From positions 248,001 to 312,000 of the forward strand of contig NZ_ATVQ01000003.1 in assembly GCF_000420805.1 (NCBI RefSeq): DNA of 64,000 nucleotides, given 5' to 3'. Below are positions 26,829 through 35,860 of this stretch, one piece after another. Source of the DNA: Yaniella halotolerans DSM 15476 (GTDB lineage Bacteria; Actinomycetota; Actinomycetes; Actinomycetales; Micrococcaceae). Every line of letters begins with the position of its first letter. Position 1 is the first letter of the stretch. Position numbers and translations under genes: made by a program. Below the pieces are notes generated by a model that saw nothing but the letters and a program-made list of their open reading frames with translations, did not search any database and was not told the DNA's origin.

Positions 26829-27794
26829 ATGCAAACATCCCGTAAGCGTGTTCTACGCCTTGCCGCACCTGCTGCGCTGCTTGGTCTTCTGCTGACCTCG
26901 TGTACGACTGACAGCGGGGCTTCGAGCGAGGATGCGACGGTCACGGTGGTCGCCACTACAACGCAAATGGGATCGCTATCCGAACAGATTACTGACTGTG
27001 CCGGCGGAGTCACGCAGGTTCTTATGAGCCCAAGCGATGATCCACATCAGTTTGACGCTTCGAGTGCGCAAATGGTCGATATGGTTCAAGCTGATCTCGT
27101 GGTGGCCAACGGTCTGGGTCTTGAATCCGCAATGCAGGGGTCGATAGATAATGCCTCTGCTGACGGAGCTGAAGTCCTCGAGTTAGGGCCTCAGCTAGAT
27201 CCCCTGCCGTTTTCTGCTGATGAAGAGCACGACCACGGTGAAGCGGGCCACGATCACAGCCATGAACACGGTGTTCATGATGCTCACGTGTGGATGGACG
27301 TTGCCAGAATGGCAGACGGCGCAGCATTGTTAGGCGAAGAAATTGCGGCCGCGACCGGTGACGAATCATATGTTTCGTGTGGCACAGAAGTCGCGGAGGA
27401 GCTGCGAGATGTCGATGCAGAAATAGCGGAGACAATTGAGGAGCTGGGAACACCACGATTGGTCACGGACCATGCGGCATATAACTACTTTGCCGATCGA
27501 TATGGTGTTGACATTAGTGGTGTCGTCGTTCCCGGTGGTTCGACTGACGCTGAACCTTCTTCGCAGGATCTTGCCCAGCTGTCACAACTTCTCAATGATC
27601 AGGGAGCAGATGCTTTGGTCACATCGAAGGCTAACACCAATCGTTTAGTAACCGCATTGGCGGACGAAGCGAACGGTGCTGTGCCGGTCGTTGAGCTGTA
27701 CGAAAATGGCGTTGGGGAAGCCGGTTCTGATGCTGAAACGTATCAGGACGCCATGTTGTACAACGCGAAAGCTCTGGCCGACGCCATAAACTAA
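26829..27794 (+). CDS. znuA: Zinc ABC transporter substrate-binding lipoprotein
   Basis: A 321-residue metal-binding lipoprotein of the cluster A-I family. The signal peptide ends in lipobox LLTSC (Cys25). Likely metal ligands are His73 ('DDPHQF'), His153 ('DAHVW') and the His in 'VTDHAAYNYFADRYG', with an acidic ligand nearer the C-terminus. A His/Asp/Glu-rich loop at about 132-150 is the hallmark of zinc-type members. It is the first gene of the znuA-B-C operon, with AAAGGA upstream and a Zur-like palindrome before that. Manganese cannot be ruled out, but the His-rich loop favours zinc. Confidence 0.9.
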   Translation: MQTSRKRVLRLAAPAALLGLLLTSCTTDSGASSEDATVTVVATTTQMGSLSEQITDCAGGVTQVLMSPSDDPHQFDASSAQMVDMVQADLVVANGLGLESAMQGSIDNASADGAEVLELGPQLDPLPFSADEEHDHGEAGHDHSHEHGVHDAHVWMDVARMADGAALLGEEIAAATGDESYVSCGTEVAEELRDVDAEIAETIEELGTPRLVTDHAAYNYFADRYGVDISGVVVPGGSTDAEPSSQDLAQLSQLLNDQGADALVTSKANTNRLVTALADEANGAVPVVELYENGVGEAGSDAETYQDAMLYNAKALADAIN

Positions 27795-27830
27795 CCATGC
27801 ATTGCAACGCAGGTGAGAGGTGACCACGTA

Positions 27831-28703
27831 GTGGAACTCTATAACTGGATGGTTGAGCCATTCCAGACGGGTTTTCAAATTCGAGCGCTGCTCGGGGGGC
27901 TCTTGGCCGCGGTGATGTCGAGCTTTGTTGGCGTTTGGCTCGTGCTGCGCGGCATGAGTTTCTTTGGTGATGCCTTCGTTCACGGAGTGGTCCCAGGTAT
28001 CGCCGCAGCAGTACTTTTTGAGTTCTCGCCGTTCCTCGGGGCTGCACTTGCCGCCTTGGTTATGGTCAGCTTGCTTGAGCTGATCCACCGCACCACGAGC
28101 CTGAAAGAAGACAGCGCCATAGGCCTCCTGTTCGTGGGGATGATGGCGCTTGGTGTCGTGCTGATCTCTCGGTCTGATAGTTTCCAAGGCTCACTCACCG
28201 CGATCCTGTTTGGTGATGCGCTAGGTGTGAGTTGGGCTGACGTGCAGATGCAACTCCTCTTCGTCATCGGTGTCGGCTTGATGTCACTGATGTTGTACCG
28301 TCCGTTGATGTCTTTGTCATTCTCCCCGGATAAATCCCAGGCTCTCGGAATGCGCCCGCAGCTCACGCACTGGTTATTGCTGCTGATGATTGCAGCAGCC
28401 GTGATAGGTTCATTCCAGGCTGTTGGTACCCTGTTGGTCCTTGGTCTATTGATTGGCCCTGCTGCAGCCGCCGCACTGATCACGCGAACGGTACCGCGCA
28501 TGATCTTGACGTCACTTATTCTCGGTATGATCTCTGTTACTGTGGGATTGATTTTCAGTTACCATTTAGGTACAGCTGCCGGAGCATCGATGGCGTTGGT
28601 TGCCATTCTTGGTTTCTTCCTCATCCTGACGATTCGAGAAACAGTGGCTGCGATTGTCCGGCGTAAACGCAGCACGACATTAGTTGAGCAAGGAGCCTCA
28701 TGA
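27831..28703 (+). CDS. znuB: Zinc ABC transporter permease
   Basis: A 290-residue ABC-3 family permease with about eight membrane helices. Conserved features include 'GVWLVLRGMSFFGDAFVHGVVPG' (residues about 34-56), 'KEDSAIGLLFVGMMALGVVLIS' and 'GTLLVLGLLIGPAAAAALITR', the usual permease core. GTG 27831 is chosen for GAGAGG ten bases upstream; an earlier GTG at 27813 lacks a site. It overlaps the ATPase gene by four bases. Confidence 0.9.
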   Translation: MELYNWMVEPFQTGFQIRALLGGLLAAVMSSFVGVWLVLRGMSFFGDAFVHGVVPGIAAAVLFEFSPFLGAALAALVMVSLLELIHRTTSLKEDSAIGLLFVGMMALGVVLISRSDSFQGSLTAILFGDALGVSWADVQMQLLFVIGVGLMSLMLYRPLMSLSFSPDKSQALGMRPQLTHWLLLLMIAAAVIGSFQAVGTLLVLGLLIGPAAAAALITRTVPRMILTSLILGMISVTVGLIFSYHLGTAAGASMALVAILGFFLILTIRETVAAIVRRKRSTTLVEQGAS

Positions 28704-29542
28704 CTCTCGTTGAAGCCCACGATATCGTGTTGTACCGTGGTTCCCATCTGGCCGTTTCCGCATCGTCATTTACGATTCCGCACGGCAAGATTACCGCGGT
28801 CATCGGGCCAAACGGCTCCGGTAAGACGACGTTATTACAATCGATGGCCGGCATTCTGACTCCCAGTGCAGGACGCCTCACGGTTCTTGGACAGGCTGTC
28901 AAAGATGTGAAACAAGACATCTCATTTGTCATGCAGTCGGTAGTTTTTCCAACTGGTACGCCGATAACCGTCAAAGATGTGGTCTGTATGGGGCGATATG
29001 CCCAGCGCGGTTGGTTCGGTATCTTTCGTCCCCAGGACCGGGCCGCCATCAACTATGCGATGGAAACCATGAATATCACCGACCTGAAGCACCGTCATCT
29101 CGAAGAGCTATCTGGCGGGCAGCGGCAACGTGTTTATGTCGCGCAGGGGATTGCACAGGGCCACGAAATTCTGGTGTTAGACGAGCCCATGACCGGTCTT
29201 GACCTGAAATCCATGCGTATTATTGACGACGTCATTCACGCTGAAGTAGAAGAGCACGGTCATTCCGTCATTTTGACCACGCATGATCTTGATGAAGCTG
29301 CGGCGGCTGACCACGTCATCCTTATGGACGGCAAAGTGATTGCCTCCGGGACGCCCGAAGAAGTATTAACACGTCAAAACCTAGAAAAAGCGTACGGTCT
29401 GGGGACGCTGCACGAACCCGCTGATGTTAATGGCACGACCGTCGTGGAACTGCCGGAATGCACAAGCGAGGGTGACGCGAACGTTGCAGAAGAACAGTCT
29501 GTGGGCTATGGGGAGCGCTTTAGACGCTACGAAGCCTACTGA
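28700..29542 (+). CDS. znuC: Zinc ABC transporter ATP-binding protein
   Basis: A 280-residue ATPase with Walker A 'GPNGSGKTTLL' (residues 36-46), signature 'ELSGGQRQRVYVAQ', Walker B 'ILVLDEPMTGLD' and switch His in 'LTTHDLDEA'. The ATGA overlap with the permease gene and the family-type 'GRYAQRGWFGIFRPQDR' support a zinc or manganese importer ATPase. The C-terminus has a 40-residue acidic extension. The gene end overlaps the convergent zur gene by seven bases. Confidence 0.92.
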   Translation: MTLVEAHDIVLYRGSHLAVSASSFTIPHGKITAVIGPNGSGKTTLLQSMAGILTPSAGRLTVLGQAVKDVKQDISFVMQSVVFPTGTPITVKDVVCMGRYAQRGWFGIFRPQDRAAINYAMETMNITDLKHRHLEELSGGQRQRVYVAQGIAQGHEILVLDEPMTGLDLKSMRIIDDVIHAEVEEHGHSVILTTHDLDEAAAADHVILMDGKVIASGTPEEVLTRQNLEKAYGLGTLHEPADVNGTTVVELPECTSEGDANVAEEQSVGYGERFRRYEAY

Positions 29543-29946
29543 GTGCACTGGGGGCAGAGCCCATAAATCTCGAGCGTGTGATTGATATCCGTGTAGCCAA
29601 AGTCGTCGCCAACGTGGTCGGCCCAATGTTCAATTTTCGGTGCATCAATCTCGACGGTGGCTCGACAGTTGCGGCATACTAAATGGTGGTGGTGCCCGGT
29701 TGCGGCGCACTTGCGAAATAGTGTCTGGCCGTCGTCGAGTGCCAAAATGTCCACCAAGCCGTCTTCAACTTGAGCTTGTAGAACTCTATATACTGTGGCA
29801 AGCGAGACTGAACGGCCGCTTTCAGCCACGGATTGATGGACCTGCTGAGCCGACTGAAAGTCAGTGTTGCGATCCAGAATCTCATCGATGGCCTGCTTTT
29901 GCCATGTGTTGCGTGTGCGCGGCCGTGACGATGAACCTGTCGACAT
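29536..29946 (-). CDS. zur: Fur-family zinc uptake regulator Zur
   Basis: A 136-residue Fur-family repressor. It has an N-terminal winged helix ('SAQQVHQSVAESGRSVSLATVYRVLQAQVEDGLVD'), the metal motif 'GHHHHLVCRNC' and a second CxxC ('CPQC') at the C-terminus, which together make the structural Cys4 zinc site. Its convergent position against the znu operon, with a Fur-box-like palindrome before znuA, supports Zur over Fur. It would repress zinc uptake when zinc is plentiful. The seven-base 3' overlap with znuC gives the two mRNAs complementary ends. Confidence 0.87.
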   Translation of the reverse strand: MSTGSSSRPRTRNTWQKQAIDEILDRNTDFQSAQQVHQSVAESGRSVSLATVYRVLQAQVEDGLVDILALDDGQTLFRKCAATGHHHHLVCRNCRATVEIDAPKIEHWADHVGDDFGYTDINHTLEIYGLCPQCTQ

Positions 29947-30162
29947 TGTGAATGGTCACCCTTCTGACGTGATGAATTCGGCCTTCATTGTAACAAGGGC
30001 TACGCATTAACCTGCAGGATAATTTTGGAAGGCGCTGACTGTGCAATTCTTATGTCACAGGGTTACAGTTGAAGATGTGAAAATCCTGAGACAGCTCGGC
30101 ACGATCCGTGTCTACCGACAAGAACAATTCGACGGTGCCTATCTTGCTGGAGGGATCAACCA

Positions 30163-31149
30163 ATGAGTCAACCTGTACTTCTGAGTACCGATGTGCTGGC
30201 TGCATGGATGGGTGTTGATCCGACGGATAATTCTCTGCCGAACAGCGATACGGTCCATGTTCGTACAAGAATGCTCTCGGATCAGTTGCCAGACCAGCCC
30301 GAAGGCTTCGTATCGGCGACACCAGCACCAGAACCCGGAAAGTTGGTCATCTGGGACGTTCGGTGGTCAGCTACCGATTCCACGCAAAATCACGAGGCCT
30401 ACCGTCAGGGCCATATCCCGGGCGCAGTCTATGTTTCCATGACCAGTCACCTGGCCGGTCACGGTTCACCAGCCCTAGGACGTCATCCACTGCCAGAACC
30501 CCGCGACTTTACAGCATCGGTGCGCATGCTGGGCATCAATGATGGCGATACCGTCGTCATCTATGACGCTGTCGGTTCAGCTGCAGCCGCACGCGCCTGG
30601 TGGTTGCTGCGCTATGCAGGCATGACCAACGTGTATGTTCTTGATGGCGGTCTCGACGCCTGGCGCGCCGCGGACCTGCCGCTACAGGCCGGGGAGGTAT
30701 TACCCCGTATTGGATCCGTCTACCTTTCATGGGGCAAAATGCCGGTTGTCGATACAGCCGAGGTCCCAGAATTTCTCCGTGCAGGTGGACTGTTGTTTGA
30801 TGCAAGAGCGCCCGAACGCTACAGCGGGGAGTCCGAACCTATTGACTCGGTAGCTGGTCATATCCCATCAGCCATTTCTGCGCCGGGCAGCGACGTGACT
30901 GATGCCGACGGGAAATTCCGTTCTGCCGCCCAGCTGCGTGAACACTTCGCGCAGCTCGGCGCTACCCAGACGACCGGTGTAGCTGCCTACTGTGGCTCCG
31001 GTGTGACCGCGGCAAAAACTGTTTTGGCGCTCGCACTGGCCGGGGTAGAAGGCGTCCTGTATCCAGGTTCATGGTCAGCATGGTCGTCTTCGCGTGACCG
31101 ACCAGTAGCTACCGGACAGACCCCCGGCACGATGCCCCAGGACCTCTAG
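30163..31149 (+). CDS. Rhodanese-type sulfurtransferase (two-domain)
   Basis: A 328-residue two-domain rhodanese. The N-terminal domain has 'VIWDVRWSAT' and 'YRQGHIPGAVYVSM'; the C-terminal domain has 'LLFDARAPERYSGESEPIDSVAGHIPSA' and the active-site loop 'AAYCGSGVTAAKT' with the catalytic Cys. The CGSG(V)TA loop is close to thiosulfate and mercaptopyruvate sulfurtransferases. About 38 residues (roughly 20-57) lie between the first helix and the first strand, an insert not usual in the family. The start has GGAGGG about ten bases upstream. The exact sulfur donor is not predictable. Confidence 0.88.
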   Translation: MSQPVLLSTDVLAAWMGVDPTDNSLPNSDTVHVRTRMLSDQLPDQPEGFVSATPAPEPGKLVIWDVRWSATDSTQNHEAYRQGHIPGAVYVSMTSHLAGHGSPALGRHPLPEPRDFTASVRMLGINDGDTVVIYDAVGSAAAARAWWLLRYAGMTNVYVLDGGLDAWRAADLPLQAGEVLPRIGSVYLSWGKMPVVDTAEVPEFLRAGGLLFDARAPERYSGESEPIDSVAGHIPSAISAPGSDVTDADGKFRSAAQLREHFAQLGATQTTGVAAYCGSGVTAAKTVLALALAGVEGVLYPGSWSAWSSSRDRPVATGQTPGTMPQDL

Positions 31150-31229
31150 AGGTTCAACCCGACACTTTTGACGGCTCTGTCACTAGACTGATCCTGCAAA
31201 GGCAGATCAGCGACTCTTCAGGAGGACCC

Positions 31230-31658
31230 ATGGCAACTATCTTCACCAAAATTCTGAACGGCGAACTCCCCGGCCGGTTTATCTGGGAGGACGACAAATG
31301 CGCGGCCTTCCTCGATATCAGCCCATTATCGTATGGACACACGCTTGTGGTGTCACGCCAAGAGATCGACATGTGGACTGATGCTCCAGAAGAGCTGAAC
31401 GCACATGTGTACACCGTGGCATCCCGCATCGGCGCCGCTCAGGTGGCCTCCCTGGGGGCTGCTCGTGCTGGTTTGATCATCCAGGGCTATGAGATACCGC
31501 ATATGCACCTGCACGTGTTCCCAACGAACTCGCAGGCGGACTTCGATCTGGGCAATCTGATTGAGAACCCAGACGATGAAAAAATGAAAGCCGCGGCAGC
31601 CAAGATCCGTGCTGCCCTACGCGAAGCCGGTCATGGGGCCTACGTCCCCAAAGACTAG
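31230..31658 (+). CDS. HIT-family nucleotide-binding protein
   Basis: A 142-residue protein of the histidine-triad family: 'IFTKILNGELPGRFIWEDDKCAAFLDISPLSYGHTLVVSR' followed by the triad 'PHMHLHVFP' (HxHxH) at about residues 90-98. Such proteins hydrolyse nucleotide phosphoramidates or dinucleoside polyphosphates. GGAGG lies just before the ATG. The stop overlaps the convergent hrpA gene by four bases. The substrate is unknown. Confidence 0.88.
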   Translation: MATIFTKILNGELPGRFIWEDDKCAAFLDISPLSYGHTLVVSRQEIDMWTDAPEELNAHVYTVASRIGAAQVASLGAARAGLIIQGYEIPHMHLHVFPTNSQADFDLGNLIENPDDEKMKAAAAKIRAALREAGHGAYVPKD

Positions 31659-34600
31659 CCCAGCGCTGCTGCGGCGGACTTGAGGGCCTGGCGCAGCCGC
31701 TTCTCACTCACGCTCGTTGCTGTGCCTAATTCTTGAGCAAACAGTGAGATCCGGAGTTCCTGGAGCTGCCAGAATATCTCGCTGATAGCACCCGGCGTCG
31801 GGACACCCGTCGGTGCCTGACGCTTCAGGTCCTCATATTCTTGTGCCAGTGTTTGTACGACCTGCATGTTGAGCCCATCGCGCTGTAGTGCGCCACCGGC
31901 ATCCAACTTATCCATGCGCAGGCTGATGCCTTCCAAATATCTCGGCACATGGCGCAAATGGTCCCACCCGGTTTTCGACACAAAATCCTTACCGACTAAT
32001 TGATCGTGGTGGGCGCGTAAATCTGAGGCTGCCGCAGCCAACGCTAGGGAACGAATCTTACGAATCCGACGATCCACATCGCGTGAGAGGTTGAGGATTT
32101 TGGCCACAACAGTGGTGACCTTGAACGTGGTATCGATCAGTTCTTGTTGTACCGTTTGAGCCAAGCGGCGATACGCCTGCTGTGTCATGGGCAGTTCATC
32201 CGGTAGCAAGACGTCGATGGCCGTGCGTGTGCAATCCGCGACCAGTGCGGCACTATTTGGGTAAGGGGACTGGGCGAACGCCAATTTTTCCTCGGACGAC
32301 AGATGATCCAATATATAGCGTTGTGGATCCGGGAGTTCGGCCTGCAGTAACGCGATGACTCCATCACGGTGCACAGCCTGCTGTTCACCTTCAGTGCGCA
32401 TAACCACCAGCGCTGCCGACGGTGACTTGCCGTTTTCGGCTTGCAATGCGGGATACCCGGTCACGTTCTGATGTGCTGATCCAGTCCAGATCGCCGTTTG
32501 CACAGTGCCTGGAATATCGCCGATACTCCAGCGTGTTAGCCCGGTTTGTGGAGTGAAGGAGGACGACTCCGGGGCGGTCATCGGGCGTTTGGGCGACGGT
32601 TTGTGCTGTTTGCGTTGGCGTGGTTGTTGGGCAGACTGCTCTTGGTGCCCCGGCAATGTCACACCCTGAGCGTTGGCGGCGTCGGTAAGCGATGCCGCCA
32701 GTGCCGTCTGATTTTGCCCAGCAAGCTCCCGTTGTAAACGTCCCAGGTTGTTATCGGTGCCGATAATGGCGCCGCGATCATCGACCACCTGGTAGGTAAA
32801 ACGTAAATGGGGCGGCAGTTTTTCGATGGCCCAATCTTCGGGTTTGATGTACTGATGCTTCGTCTGGCGTAGGAACGTTCCCAGTGCGGTGTAGAAATCA
32901 TCGGTTGCAGGATCCGCTGTTGCCTCGAGCGCGTCTACGGCCGCCTGGGCGGTATCCGGAGCTGGCACCAGGTGCTTGCGAATAGGTTTCGGCAGCCCAC
33001 GAATGAGTGCGGTGACAAGCTCCGTGCGCAGACCTGGGATCAGCCATTCGAATCGCGCCTGGTCCACCTGATGCAATAGGGCAACCGGAATGGTGACCGT
33101 CACGCCGTCGGTGCGAGGCCCGACCGGCTGCCCATTACCAGAAGCATCGGCCCCAATGGCTGCAACCGGAGTAAATTCATAGTGCAGGGGGAGCTGCACG
33201 TCACCGGTGGCAGTGGGGTGTATGAAAACGTCGGGGAACTGGTGTACGTCGACGTCCTGGCCCGAGCTGGCTAGCAGCTGCGATGGGTCCAAGTCCAGAA
33301 GTTCTGGGTCCTGATGCCGTGCCTTTCGCCACCAAGCATCAAAATGTCGTTGCGAGACCGCATGTTCCGGGATCCGTGCGTCGTAAAATGCGAACAGCAC
33401 ATCCTCAGATACCAAGAGGTCACGACGACGCATTCGGGTTTCTAACTCACGGATCTCGGCTACCCGGTCCAGGTTGCGCTTGAAGAAGTGGTGGCGGGTG
33501 TTCCATTCGCCCTCGATCAGTGCGTGGCGAATGAAGAGTTCTCGAGCAAGGCTGCGATCCACATTGTAGTACCGGACTGGCCGATCGGTGACGACGGATA
33601 CTCCGTAGACGGTGACCTGCTGCCGGGCCATAGCGGTACCGTTGCGACGTGACCAGTACGGGTCAGATGTATTGACCTTTGCGATAGAGCCGGCAGCGTC
33701 TTCAATCCACTCCGGCTCCACAGCCGCAACCTGACGAGCCCATAATCTGGAAGTTTCCACGAGCTCAGATGCCATGACAAAATCGTGGCGTTTCTTGAAT
33801 AAACCAGAACCCGGGAACACCGCAAAGCGCGATCCTCGTGCCCCGTGATAATGCTTGCGACGTTCATCCCAGGACCCGATGTGCGACAACATGCCGGTGA
33901 GTAGCGCTTTATGCACGCCATCGTGGTGTTTGACCGCGTCAATCGTAGCGTTGGGTGACAGCTTGATACCGACTTCTCGTGCAATTTGGCGGAGTTGGCG
34001 TACAAGGTCCTGCCATTCGCGGACTCGAAGATAGTTGATGAATTCTCGGCGGCACAGTTTGCGGAACTGGTTCCCCGAGAGCTCACGCTGTTGTTCATGC
34101 AGGTAGTTCCACAAGTTCAACAGAGCGGAAAAGTCGGACTTGTCATCGGTGAAGCGGGCATGGAGTTCATCTGCGGCACCACGATGCTCTTCTGGACGTT
34201 CCCGGGGATCTTGAATAGTTAGGCCGGCGGCCAGGACCAACAGTTCTGGCACGACATCGTGCTGCTCGGATGCCAAAATCATGCGGGCCAGTCGTGGCGC
34301 CACCGGGAGTCTGGCAAGACGTCGACCCACCGGTGTGATGGTGCCGGCTTTGAACGTGCGCGTGACCCATTTGCCACCACGTCCCCGGACACGCGTAGGG
34401 TTGCCGGTGTTCAGCGCGCCCAGCTCGGTCAAGAGGGTCACCCCGTCGGTGATTTGCTTATGCTCAGGCGGCTGCAGGAACGGGAAGTCTTCCAGCTCTG
34501 CTGCAGTCATGATGATATTTGCGGAGGCCATGTGTAAAATGACCGAGGCCAGTGATGTGCGTAAGATTTCGGGATCGGTAAATTCGGGGCGCGCCTCAAA

Positions 34601-35734
34601 ATCTTCTTCCGAGTACAACCGCATGGCAATACCCGGGCTGGTACGACCAGCACGGCCAGCACGTTGTTGGGCAGAAGCCTGCGAGATACGTTCGATAGGC
34701 AGGCGCTGGACCTTCGTACGCTGGGAGTACCGTGAGATGCGAGCTGTACCGGTATCAATCACATACTTGATACCGGGGACGGTCAAAGAGGTTTCAGCAA
34801 CGTTGGTAGCTAACACGATTCTTCGCGTGTTTCCGGGGCGGAAGACGCGTTGCTGGTCCTGTAGGGAGAGTCGGCCAAATAACGGCAGGATGTCCGCCTT
34901 GGACAGGCGCGGGTGTTTGGCCAGACGTGCCCCGAGTACCTCCGCGGCATCCCGGATTTCACGTTCGCCGGGGAAAAAGATCAGTATGTCGCCGGGCTCT
35001 TCAACGCCCAGTTCCTCAACGGCATCGGCGATAGCGTCTAACGGGTCGCGTGCGTCTTCCATATCGTCAGCGTCGTCATCGGGATCGTCTTCGGGCTGTT
35101 CTTGCGCCAGCGGGCGATACCGAATCTCAACCGGGTAGGTGCGTCCCGAGACTTCAACGATGGGTGCCGGGTTGTCATTGACATCAGCAAAATGCTCGGC
35201 AAAAGATTCCGGGTCGATGGTTGCTGAAGTGATGATAACTTTGAGGTCTTCGCGTTTGCGCAACAGACGCTTCAGATAGCCCAGCAGGAAGTCGATATTG
35301 AGACTGCGCTCGTGGGCCTCATCGATGATGATGACCGAATACTGTGACAGCGTTGGATCGTGTTGTATTTCGGCCAGCAAGATACCATCGGTCATGACTT
35401 TCAGCCGGGTGTCTGACGAGGTTTCCGAGGTGAACCGTACCTGGTAGCCGACGGTGCTCCCAATATTCTGGCCCAGCTCATCGGCAACGCGTTCGGCCAC
35501 CGACCGTGCCGCGATACGGCGTGGCTGAGTATGACCGATCATCCCGGTCTCAGCAAGGCCCATGGCCAAACACATTTTTGGGAGCTGCGTGGTCTTGCCC
35601 GAACCGGTTTCGCCGGCGATGATGACCACTTGGTGATTGGCCAGCTGTTCCATGATCTGATCCCGGTGTAGAGAAACCGGTAGATCATCGGGAAAGGATA
35701 TGGCAGATAGGTCGACAGACGATGTGTTGGACAT
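31655..35734 (-). CDS. hrpA: ATP-dependent RNA helicase HrpA (DEAH box)
   Basis: A full-length 1359-residue HrpA. Motif I is GETGSGKT (41-48), motif II DEAH (138-141), motif III 'SATIDPESF', and motif VI 'QRAGRAGRTSPGIAMRLYSEEDF'. The winged-helix, ratchet and OB regions follow, and then the long DUF3418-type C-terminal half of HrpA. An acidic insert ('EDDPDDDADDMEDARDP') lies near residue 220. HrpA has been linked to rescue of collided ribosomes in E. coli. No ribosome site is seen near the ATG, so the message may have a short leader. Confidence 0.93.
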   Translation of the reverse strand: MSNTSSVDLSAISFPDDLPVSLHRDQIMEQLANHQVVIIAGETGSGKTTQLPKMCLAMGLAETGMIGHTQPRRIAARSVAERVADELGQNIGSTVGYQVRFTSETSSDTRLKVMTDGILLAEIQHDPTLSQYSVIIIDEAHERSLNIDFLLGYLKRLLRKREDLKVIITSATIDPESFAEHFADVNDNPAPIVEVSGRTYPVEIRYRPLAQEQPEDDPDDDADDMEDARDPLDAIADAVEELGVEEPGDILIFFPGEREIRDAAEVLGARLAKHPRLSKADILPLFGRLSLQDQQRVFRPGNTRRIVLATNVAETSLTVPGIKYVIDTGTARISRYSQRTKVQRLPIERISQASAQQRAGRAGRTSPGIAMRLYSEEDFEARPEFTDPEILRTSLASVILHMASANIIMTAAELEDFPFLQPPEHKQITDGVTLLTELGALNTGNPTRVRGRGGKWVTRTFKAGTITPVGRRLARLPVAPRLARMILASEQHDVVPELLVLAAGLTIQDPRERPEEHRGAADELHARFTDDKSDFSALLNLWNYLHEQQRELSGNQFRKLCRREFINYLRVREWQDLVRQLRQIAREVGIKLSPNATIDAVKHHDGVHKALLTGMLSHIGSWDERRKHYHGARGSRFAVFPGSGLFKKRHDFVMASELVETSRLWARQVAAVEPEWIEDAAGSIAKVNTSDPYWSRRNGTAMARQQVTVYGVSVVTDRPVRYYNVDRSLARELFIRHALIEGEWNTRHHFFKRNLDRVAEIRELETRMRRRDLLVSEDVLFAFYDARIPEHAVSQRHFDAWWRKARHQDPELLDLDPSQLLASSGQDVDVHQFPDVFIHPTATGDVQLPLHYEFTPVAAIGADASGNGQPVGPRTDGVTVTIPVALLHQVDQARFEWLIPGLRTELVTALIRGLPKPIRKHLVPAPDTAQAAVDALEATADPATDDFYTALGTFLRQTKHQYIKPEDWAIEKLPPHLRFTYQVVDDRGAIIGTDNNLGRLQRELAGQNQTALAASLTDAANAQGVTLPGHQEQSAQQPRQRKQHKPSPKRPMTAPESSSFTPQTGLTRWSIGDIPGTVQTAIWTGSAHQNVTGYPALQAENGKSPSAALVVMRTEGEQQAVHRDGVIALLQAELPDPQRYILDHLSSEEKLAFAQSPYPNSAALVADCTRTAIDVLLPDELPMTQQAYRRLAQTVQQELIDTTFKVTTVVAKILNLSRDVDRRIRKIRSLALAAAASDLRAHHDQLVGKDFVSKTGWDHLRHVPRYLEGISLRMDKLDAGGALQRDGLNMQVVQTLAQEYEDLKRQAPTGVPTPGAISEIFWQLQELRISLFAQELGTATSVSEKRLRQALKSAAAALG

Positions 35735-35811
35735 GATGCCAAAATTCTACGGTAGTCCGTGTTGCTTTGTGCATTCGGGAAGCTGGCGGCCAAAACTTCC
35801 GGCAGACCGGA

Positions 35812-35845
35812 GTCTCCGGATGCCCGTCAGCGACCATCCGGAGAC
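35812..35845 (-). terminator. Hairpin between gabD and hrpA
   Basis: GTCTCCGGATG (35812-35822) and CATCCGGAGAC (35835-35845) form a perfect 11-base-pair stem with a 12-base loop, starting 16 bases past the gabD stop. No T-run follows on the minus strand, so it is a weak or Rho-assisted terminator, or an mRNA 3'-end stabiliser. Confidence 0.45.
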
Positions 35846-35860
35846 CAATACCTGCATGTC

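Noticed and set aside
34281-35138. A 285-codon plus-strand frame antisense to hrpA
   Set aside because: It lies opposite the helicase core, whose motifs are complete; the translation is Arg/Ser-rich without domain signs.
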